A stretch of 64,000 nt of DNA from Cryptomeria japonica (Eukaryota > Streptophyta > Pinopsida > Cupressales > Cupressaceae), in assembly GCF_030272615.1 (NCBI RefSeq), contig NC_081408.1, positions 608,104,173 through 608,168,172 of the forward strand, written 5' to 3'. The notes beneath the pieces are model-generated. The model ran no database searches and was not told the origin of the DNA. It worked only from the letters and a program-made list of their open reading frames with translations. Shown piece by piece: positions 57,091 through 64,000 of this stretch (position 1 is its first letter; every line of letters starts with the position of its first letter). The position numbers and the translations under genes are program-made.

Positions 57091-59508
57091 ATGGAGGATT
57101 CCAAATTCAAGGTCAAAAAGTTTAACGGCCAGAATTGTCAGTTATGGAAAATGCAGATGGAGGATTACCTATATCAAAAGGATTTGTGGCGGCCATTGGA
57201 AGGAAAGGCAAAGAAACCGACCACAATATCAGATGAAGAGTGGGACATTTTAGATAGAAAGGCACTGGGATCCATTCGATTGTGCCTTGCATCATCTGTA
57301 GCATTCAATATAACAGAAGCAAAAATGACTGTAGATTTGATGGCAACATTGGCTAAGCTGTATGAGAAACCCTCGGCTTCGAATAAGGTATTTCTTATGA
57401 AGCGTTTGTTTAATTTGAAAATGAGTGAGGGAGGATCTGTAGTGGAGCACTTAAATGAATTTAATACAATTACCAGTCAATTGTCTTCGGTAAAAATTAC
57501 CTTTGCAAAAGAGGTTAGGGCTCTCTTGATTTTATGTTCTTTGCCAAAAAGCTGGAATAGCTTGGTTATGGCTGTAAGTAACTCTGTCTCTGATAAAAAT
57601 ACTTTGGTATTTGATGATATTGTTGGTGTTATCCTAAGCGAGGAAATGCAAAGGAAAAGCACAGGTGAGACTCCAACATCATCGGGTAGTGTTTTGAATG
57701 TGGAGAACAGAGGAAGATCAAAGGAAAGAGGAAAAGGCCCTGGGAATGAGAAGTCACGAGGGAAGTCAAAGAAAGGACGCTCTCAATCTAGAGGAAAGAA
57801 AGATTGCTGGTACCGCGGAAAGCCTGGTCATCTAAAAAAAGACTGTTGGTCTCAGAAAAACAAAGGAGACAAAAATGAAAATGACAGTAAGGAAGCTAAT
57901 ATTGCAAGTAATACTTTACAAGATGCTTTAATCTTATGTTTGGATAATGTTAATGATTCCTGGGTAATAGATTCTGGGGCTTCATTTCATGCTACACCCC
58001 ATAGAAAATATTTTCTAGATTATGTTCAAGGTGATTTTGGACAGGTATATTTGGGTGATGATGAGCCCTGTCAAATTGTTGGAAAAGGAAAGATAAAGAT
58101 CAAGTTGCAGAATGGTAATGACTGGTTTCTGCAGGAGGTAAGACATGTTCCTAATTTAAGAAGAAATTTAATTTCTGCAGGGCAACTAGGTAGTGAAGGT
58201 TGCATAGTTACCTTCTCAGACAGTATGTGGAAGGTCACTAAAGGATCATTAGTAGTAGCTAAAGGTGCGAAGGTAGGCACATTATATCTATGTACTGGTA
58301 ACACTTTCTCTACCTTAGCTGCTATAGATAAAGTTACTACAGGGACAACAACAATAAATGTTGCAAGAACAGATTCGATAATGTGGCACCATAGGCTTGG
58401 GTACATGAGTGAGAAAGGGATGAAAATCCTTCATTCCAAAAATCTATTGCCAGGACTAAAGAAGATTGATTTAGAGTTTTGTGAAAACTGTGTTTATGGT
58501 AAACAGAAAAGAGTCAGATTTCTCAAGGTTGGGAAAGAGAAGAAGAGTGAGAAGTTAGAGCTTGTACATTTAGATGTATGGGGACCGGCTCAGGTATCAT
58601 CTCTTGGTGGCTCTTGTTATTATGTTATTTTTATTGATGACTCAACCAGGAAAACATGGGTATATTTCCTAAAACAAAAATCAGATGTTTTTGAAACTTT
58701 TAAGAAATGGAAAGCTTTGGTTGAGAATGAGACAGGAAAAAAGTTGAAGTGTCTTAGATTGGATAATGGAGGTGAGTATTGCAGCAAAGCATTTGAAGAT
58801 TACTGTTCCTTAAATGGGATTCGAAAGCAGAAGACAGTTCCAGGAACTCTACAGGAAAATGGTGTGTCAGAGAGAATGAATAGGACCATCATGGAACGTG
58901 CGAGGAGCATGAGATTGCATGCTGGATTGCCCTTACATTTTTGGGTAGATGTTGTACATAGTGCTGTCTATTTGATAAATAGAGGACCTTCAACCCCTTT
59001 GGATGGTGGTATTCTAGAGGAGGCATGGACTGGTAAAAAGGTAAATTATTCTTTTCTAAAAACTTTTGGTTGTGAAGCTTTTGTCCATGTTGATAAAGAA
59101 AACAGAACCAAGCTTGATGCTAAATCTCAGAAATGTACCTTCATTGGATATGGGATAGATGAATATGGCTATCGGTTATGGGATTTTGAAAATAAGAAAA
59201 TAATTAGAAGTAGAGATGTTATATTCAATGAGAAGGTTATGTATAAAGAACAGATGCAGGAAAAGAAGCATGAACAAGACAAACAAGAATATGTGGTGTT
59301 GGATGAGATTCCTGAAAATGAAATGCCACAGGTACCTGATGCTCAGCAACAACAGATTGTCCCACAAACTCCTGCAAGTGTTAGACGTTCTACGAGGACA
59401 AGTCGACCCTCTGAAAGATTTTCTCCTTCTTTGTATTCTATTTTATTAACGGATTCTGGTGAACTAGAAGAATATGAAGAAGCAATGCAGGTGGATGCCA
59501 AACAATAG
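57091..59508 (+). CDS. copia-3 gag-protease-integrase ORF (805 residues)
   Basis: The first ATG after the PBS, at 57091, gives MEDSKFKVKKFNGQNCQLWK, a Tnt1-like gag start (upstream in-frame codons lack an ATG). Domains: UBN2-type gag to about residue 200; zinc knuckle at about 237, DCWYRGKPGHLKKDCW, with the second ligand C changed to R; protease at about 293, WVIDSGASFHATPH; GAG-pre-integrase at about 433, MWHHRLGYMSEKGMKIL; integrase core with LDVWGPA (about 493), LRLDNGGEY (about 556) and ENGVSERMNRT (about 589), the full DDE set. The ORF ends at a TAG just before RT, inside what should be a single polyprotein. The single long frame implies recent activity; the zinc knuckle change and the stop argue it is now defective. 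Confidence 0.93.
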   Translation: MEDSKFKVKKFNGQNCQLWKMQMEDYLYQKDLWRPLEGKAKKPTTISDEEWDILDRKALGSIRLCLASSVAFNITEAKMTVDLMATLAKLYEKPSASNKVFLMKRLFNLKMSEGGSVVEHLNEFNTITSQLSSVKITFAKEVRALLILCSLPKSWNSLVMAVSNSVSDKNTLVFDDIVGVILSEEMQRKSTGETPTSSGSVLNVENRGRSKERGKGPGNEKSRGKSKKGRSQSRGKKDCWYRGKPGHLKKDCWSQKNKGDKNENDSKEANIASNTLQDALILCLDNVNDSWVIDSGASFHATPHRKYFLDYVQGDFGQVYLGDDEPCQIVGKGKIKIKLQNGNDWFLQEVRHVPNLRRNLISAGQLGSEGCIVTFSDSMWKVTKGSLVVAKGAKVGTLYLCTGNTFSTLAAIDKVTTGTTTINVARTDSIMWHHRLGYMSEKGMKILHSKNLLPGLKKIDLEFCENCVYGKQKRVRFLKVGKEKKSEKLELVHLDVWGPAQVSSLGGSCYYVIFIDDSTRKTWVYFLKQKSDVFETFKKWKALVENETGKKLKCLRLDNGGEYCSKAFEDYCSLNGIRKQKTVPGTLQENGVSERMNRTIMERARSMRLHAGLPLHFWVDVVHSAVYLINRGPSTPLDGGILEEAWTGKKVNYSFLKTFGCEAFVHVDKENRTKLDAKSQKCTFIGYGIDEYGYRLWDFENKKIIRSRDVIFNEKVMYKEQMQEKKHEQDKQEYVVLDEIPENEMPQVPDAQQQQIVPQTPASVRRSTRTSRPSERFSPSLYSILLTDSGELEEYEEAMQVDAKQ

Positions 59509-61012
59509 TGGCAACTAGGCATGAAAGAGGAGATGGACTCCCTGATGAAAAATAAGACTTGGGACTTAGTTCCTCTACCTGCAGAAAAAAGAGCCTTGCC
59601 TAACAAATGGGTTTATCGGCTGAAGGAGGAGGAAGGAGGTCAGAAAAGATATAAGGCCAGACTTGTGGTAAAAGGTTTTGCACAGAAAAAGGGTATAGAT
59701 TATGATGAAATATTTTCTCTAGTTGTAAAAATGACTTCAATTAGAACTGTACTTAGTCTTGTGGCTGCAGATGATTTACATCTTGAACAATTAGATATCA
59801 AAACAACTTTTCTCCATGGAGATTTGGAGGAGGAAATTTACATGTTGCAACCACAGGGATATGAGGTCAAAGGTAAGGAGAACTTGGTGTGCAAGTTGAA
59901 GAAAAGTCTGTATGGCCTAAAGTAAGCACCCTGACAATGGTATTTAAAATTTGATAGTTTCATGGCTGAACACAGTTATCATAGATGTCATTCTGATCAT
60001 TGTGTATATTTTAAGAGATTTGATAATGGCAGTTATATTATCCTGTTGCTTTATGTTGATGACATGCTTGTTGCTGGGTCTAACATGCAACATATAAATG
60101 ATCTTAAATAGAAATTAGCCAGGTCATTTGCTATGAAGGATTTGGGTGCAGCTAAGCAAATTCTCGGTATGAGGATTACACGGGACAGGAAAAATAGAAC
60201 CTTGAATTTGTCCCAAAGTGAGTATATAAAGAAGGTGTTGAAAAGATTTAACATGCAAGGTGCAAAAATAGTTAGTACACCTTTGGCTAGTCATTTCAAA
60301 TTGACTAAGGAGGTGCCCAAAGGCACAGGAAGAGGTTAATAAAATGTCTAACATCCCGTATTCATTAGCTGTTGGCAGTCTAATGTATGCAATGGTATGC
60401 ACAAGGCCAGATATTGCACATGTAGTGGGAGTTGTGAGCAGGTTTATGAGTAATCCGGGTATGGAACATTGGAATGCTGTGAAATGGATTCTTCGGTATT
60501 TGAAAGGAACTACTACGAAGGCATTATGTTTCAAAGGATCTAATGCTACTCTAAGTGGATTTGTTGACTCTGATCTGGTGGGTGATATTGATTCACGGAG
60601 GAGTACTACAGGGTATGTTTTTACTATAGGGGGAACTGCAATCAGTTGGATTTCTAGGCAGCAAAAGGTTGTTGCACTTTCAACCACTGAAGCTGAGTAT
60701 GTTGCTACTACAGAAGCTAGCAAAGAGATGATTTGGTTGCAATGTTTTCTGAAGAAATTGGGTCAGACACAAGAGGATAGCCCATTGTATACTGATAGCC
60801 AGAGTGCCATTCATCTTGCAAAGAACTCTGCTTTTCATTCAAGGACAAAGCACATTCAGCTCAGATACCACTTCATCCAGACTATTTTGGAGGAGGGTCA
60901 GTTACGGCTTGAGAAGATTCACACAAGTGAGAATCCTGCCGATATGTTCACAAAGGCAGTTCCACAGGAGAAGTTAATTTCTTCATCAGTTTCTGTTGGT
61001 CTTCTTCATTGA
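59509..61012 (+). pseudogene. copia-3 reverse transcriptase and RNase H
   Basis: Directly after the TAG: WQLGMKEEMDSLMKNKTWDL, NKWVYRLKEE, YKARLVVKGFAQKKGIDYDE, LEQLDIKTTFLHGDLEEEIY and LVCKLKKSLYGLK, then a stop at 59925. RT continues with ILLLYVDDMLVAGSN (YVDD box), a stop near 60112, and AMKDLGAAKQILGMRITRDR. The C-terminal part 60344-61012 holds SLMYAMVCTRPDIAHVVGVV and the copia RNase H (GFVDSDLVGDIDSRRSTTGY, LSTTEAEYVATTEASKEMIW, YTDSQSAIHLAKN, KHIQLRYHFIQ, ADMFTKAVPQ). Only a handful of stops and one shift near 60340 separate it from an open polyprotein. Confidence 0.93.
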
Positions 61013-61091
61013 TAATTGTGGAATTTATACCAGTCAAGTCCTAGTGTTTTATCCAGCGGATGTTGCATGTACAGTGGTGTCGTGTAGTATC

Positions 61092-61148
61092 AGTCTCCAA
61101 GTGGGAGATTGTTTGGTGTGGAGCCTGATCAGTCTCCAAGTGGGAGAT
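61092..61148 (+). other. Duplicated polypurine tract of copia-3
   Basis: CAGTCTCCAAGTGGGAGATT occurs twice, about 39 bp apart. The second copy directly precedes the 3' LTR (TGTTGAAATG); the first is followed by TGTTTGGTG. Only the second marks the LTR start. The element therefore carries a spare PPT. Confidence 0.85.
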
Positions 61149-61495
61149 TGTTGAAATGTGGTGACTGATCAGCAAAGTACTGTACACTCAGCACGTTTTT
61201 TTTGGTGAAAACTGACATTCTAATAAAACCCTAAAAAGGCCGACTTTGTTTGTTGCCCTAAAAATGCATGTTATAAGCAGCTGGGATGCTTAAGGCATTA
61301 TAAGGTTGATGTACTGTTTTTGCTGGATAATAAGAAAGATTGGATGACTGTGTATGGTGGACGTAACCCATTCTGGGTGAACCATGTTAAATCTTTGTGT
61401 TATCTATGTCCTGTTTTATTTCTTTATCTTTTGTATTTAAATTTGCATATAATTGTTAGTTCATATTTGCTTCGGATCTGCTTGAAACCCTAACA
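61149..61495 (+). repeat. 3' LTR of copia-3
   Basis: 347 bp; the partner of 56684-57030 with about 17 substitutions and no length change. Followed by the TSD copy TGTAT. Confidence 0.95.
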
Positions 61496-61604
61496 TGTAT
61501 GTATGTATGTATGTATGTATGTATGTATGTATGTACATATGTATGTATGTGTATCTATGTATATATACATATATACATATATATACATATACATATACAT
61601 ATAC

Positions 61605-61636
<32 letters not shown>

Positions 61637-61685
61637 ATGTATATGTATATACATATGTATATATATGTATCTATATATATATACA

Positions 61686-61717
<32 letters not shown>

Positions 61718-61749
61718 CATGCATACATACATACATATATATATACATA

Positions 61750-61785
<36 letters not shown>

Positions 61786-62925
61786 TATACATACATACAT
61801 ACAGACATACACATATATGCATATATATATATGTATATATATATACATATGTATATTTATATGTATATATACATACATATATGTATATATATGTATATAT
61901 ATATACATATCTATATATGTATATATGTATATATACATATGTATTATGTGTATATATATATATATCTATGTGTGTGTATACATATATGTATATATATATA
62001 CATATATGTTTACATATGTATATATATATACACATATACATATGTATGTATATATATACATATGTATGTATATATATACATACTATATATATACATATGT
62101 ATGTGTGTATATATATGTTACAAGATAGGATTGTCGTTGCACCAAAAGATTGACCTATCAATACCCGATACAACCACTAGACTTATAGAATCCATAGGAG
62201 GCTATTAAACCATGTCACAAATCCCCGCGAGGGACGCTGGCCCACTGCCAACAATCCCCCTCCCAACATCACTTGATGTGGCTTGCATGATTCGAACCTG
62301 TGACCAAGCTCTGATACCACTTGTTTCAAGTTAGGATTGTCGTTGCACCAAAAGATTGACCTATCAATGCTCGATACAACCACTAGATTATAGAATCCAC
62401 AAAAGGCTATTAAACCATGTCGTGAATCCCCACAAGGGACGATGGCCCATTGCCAACAATCCCCCTCCTAGCATCACTTGATGCAGCTTGCGTGATTCGA
62501 ACCTATGACCAAGCTCTGATACCACTTGTTTCAAGTTAGGATTGTCATTGCACCAAAAGATTGACCTATCAATGCTCGATACAACCACTAGACTTATAGA
62601 ATCCATAGAAGGCTGTTAAACCATATCGCGAATCCCCGTGAGGGACGCTGGCCCACTACCAACAATATATACTTATGTATGTGTGTATGTATATACATAT
62701 GTATATGTGTATATATATATGCATATTTATATGTATATAAATAGACATATACATATGTATATATATGTACATATATGTACATATATATACATATGTATAT
62801 ATATACATATACATATATATACATATATATGTATATGTATATATATACATATGTATATATATGTACATATATGTACATATATATACATACATATACATAT
62901 ATATACATACATATGTATATATACA

Positions 62926-62960
<35 letters not shown>

Positions 62961-63027
62961 GTATATATATACATATGTATACGTATTTATGTATATATGT
63001 ACATTATACATGTATGTAAATACACAT
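61496..63027. repeat. ATGT/ATAC and AT microsatellite, interrupted by a TRIM array
   Basis: 61496-62115 and 62665-63027 consist of (TGTA)n, (CATA)n, TATATA and their mixtures. Blocks of TGTATGTA change to ACATACAT (for example at 61684-61720), which makes local palindromes. Nearly every frame on both strands stays open and yields Y/I/H/T/C/V-only peptides, which are artefacts. Removing the TRIM leaves about 980 bp. Confidence 0.97.
62116..62664 (-). mobile_element. Tandem TRIM: three LTRs and two internal regions (549 bp)
   Basis: Three direct repeats (62116-62253, 62322-62458, 62527-62664; 137-138 bp) are separated by two 68-bp internal regions. Family identity with the TRIM at 14739-15082 is clear: same LTR length, same ends (TGTTACAAG or TGTTTCAAG to CCAACA). 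On the minus strand each internal region carries the perfect iMet PBS TGGTATCAGAGC and the purine tract GGAGGGGGAT. Flanks are ATATA on both sides, a target duplication that cannot be told from chance in this microsatellite. The arrangement fits unequal recombination between LTRs or tandem integration. Confidence 0.92.
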
Positions 63028-63683
63028 ACATGGGTCCTCCTAATATAATGGGTCTCAAACTTGGGAGATCAAGAGTTTTCAAGGGGGTTTAATTCTTCTT
63101 GGGATTGACATTCATTTTAAGATAAACCTTTGAATGAAGGTTTTAAAAGAACCTTTGTTTGAAGGTCATGTGCATTGGAACCTTTGAATGAAGGCACCTC
63201 TTCATTTGAATGTTACCTTCAAATGTAGGTCTTAATTTAATTACCTTTTATGGAGAAAAATCACCTTCAACCAAAGGTGACCTAAAATCCAAGGTATTTT
63301 TATTGCTTTCTAGAGAATAAGTATTTGCAACAAATATGGCAAAGTAACTATTATTTTACTCAATCCTTTTAATGGAGAGTGGCAAGCTTACCAAGTGCAA
63401 TGAAAGAAGCCCAGATGACACAAGTCCACTTTTCACCAAACTGATTTGCAAGGTGGCACACCAGCTATTTTGCCATCATGGTTCACGTGAAGCCTCCATG
63501 TATGCAGTGATATGTTAGGCATGCACCTTCCTCTCTCTCACCTAAAAAAACTCTAGTTTATTATAGAGTCTAATTTGATACATTGCCATTTATTACAGTT
63601 GTCTTTAGATTTGATAAAATTATGATGAAAATGAATTACTTAATTTAATTAAAGATATCAAATTTCCACAATCAATAATAATT
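63028..63683. other. AT-rich sequence with CCTTTGAATGAAGG repeats
   Basis: At 63125-63290 the motif ACCTTTGAATGAAGG and variants (ACCTTTGTTTGAAGG, CCTTCAAATGTAGG, ACCTTCAACCAAAGG) occurs about five times in both orientations. The motif is itself an imperfect palindrome. No gene was seen. Confidence 0.6.
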
Positions 63684-63951
63684 ATTGTAGAGATCTTTTG
63701 GCTTTGATTGTGTTAGCAAGCTTTTTTATCATCAACGTTTTGAATCATGCTCTGTGACCCATCATCAGGATGAAAGAGAGCTAAAGCATTGAAATGATTG
63801 TTGCAGACAAAAACAACCTTAAAAAGGAGAAGAGGAAGAGAAGAGAGGCGTAAAGAATATATGAAAACCAAGGAGGACCACAGAGTGTGATCTGAAATGT
63901 TGATGATAAAAAAGCTTGCTAACACAATTGAAAATATAACATCTCTACAAT
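63684..63951. repeat. Foldback element or long hairpin, arms about 75 bp
   Basis: The left arm 63684-63760 contains ATTGTAGAGAT, GATTGTGTTAGCAAGC and TTTTTTATCATCAAC, then a GAATCATGCTCTGTG part. The right arm 63874-63951 contains the reverse complements: CACAGAGTGTGATCTGAAA, GTTGATGATAAAAAAGCTTG, CTAACACAATTG and ATCTCTACAAT. The inner 30 bp around the AAGCTT core is nearly perfect; outer parts are about 75-80% paired. The loop is about 113 bp and purine-rich. It may be a MITE-like foldback; no target duplication was fixed. Confidence 0.72.
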
Positions 63952-64000
63952 ACTTAATTTAACCTAATTGTTCTCTCTAAATGATTTGGATCCAATCTTT

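Larger units (their letters stand above)
56684..61495 (+). mobile_element. Ty1/copia retrotransposon (copia-3), Tnt1/Tork-like, young
   Basis: LTRs at 56684-57030 and 61149-61495 (347 bp each, TGTTGAAATG to CCCTAACA) differ at about 17 positions, mostly transitions, so about 95% identity. The TSD is TGTAT (56679-56683 and 61496-61500). PBS TGGTATCAGAGC is at 57033-57044. One long ORF covers gag to integrase; RT and RNase H follow after a stop. It is inserted within or beside a TGTA microsatellite. It is the youngest-looking autonomous-type element here, yet the stops make it non-autonomous now. Confidence 0.95.

Noticed and set aside
62281-62325. A tRNA gene or tRNA-derived SINE in the TRIM array
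   Set aside because: Only a PBS and a T-loop-like piece are present; no D-arm, anticodon arm or complete cloverleaf, and the element has clear LTR structure.
61496-63092. Many long ORFs on both strands (up to 237 codons) of Y/I/H/T/C/V
   Set aside because: They are translations of the ATGT/AT microsatellite, open in several frames at once with no domain; not genes.

Overview
The window looks like nuclear DNA of a seed plant, most likely a gymnosperm (conifer-type) genome. This is inferred, not proven. The grounds are the density of nested, long-LTR retrotransposons, plant-type elements (Tat-lineage gypsy, tRNA-iMet-primed copia elements, TRIMs, LINEs with DUF4283-type ORF1), and one small intron-containing bHLH gene of the plant SPATULA/ALCATRAZ type. 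No tRNA, rRNA, CRISPR array or prokaryotic feature was seen.

Layout. 1-3510: minus-strand copia element (copia-1), cut by the window edge, with its 5' LTR at 2003-3510. 3511-6830: decayed plus-strand gypsy pol carrying an RNase H-like domain upstream of RT; copia-1 sits inside that domain. 6831-12470: noncoding DNA with tandem repeats, a long decayed coding region of unknown function (8880-11650) and an LTR-like segment. 13215-40785: a very long Tat-lineage gypsy element with gag, protease, RT/RNase H, second RNase H and integrase on the plus strand. Downstream of integrase it carries an antisense plant-mobile-domain (PMD) gene, then a polypurine tract and a 3' LTR. Its gag contains a 344-bp TRIM (TSD CCTTG). 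The PMD gene is split by a 12.68-kb gag-only LTR element (24055-36734, TSD TAGCC), whose left LTR is itself split by a 4.35-kb probable solo LTR (25509-29855, TSD AGACC).

40786-45500 is the only part with a gene that looks like a host gene. It holds an intact five-exon bHLH gene on the minus strand (45175 to 43550, 260 codons) and a decayed, convergent partial copy on the plus strand (41544-42540). The gene has a TATA box and three exact-period 29-bp repeats just upstream.

45743-56100: remnants of two LINE copies on the minus strand. One is interrupted by a complete but decayed copia element (copia-2, 49939-55784). 56684-61495: copia-3, a Tnt1/Tork-like element with two 347-bp LTRs about 95% identical, TSD TGTAT and an 806-codon gag-integrase ORF. 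It is inserted at the edge of a roughly 1-kb ATGT/AT microsatellite (61496-63027). The microsatellite also hosts a tandem TRIM with three LTRs and two internal regions. 63028-64000: short repeats and a foldback of about 270 bp.

All transposable-element coding regions except the 5' half of copia-3 carry stops or frameshifts. The window is mainly a record of successive insertions, several with junctions resolved to the base. Coordinates of decayed domains are approximate; LTR ends, target duplications and the bHLH exons were read base by base.
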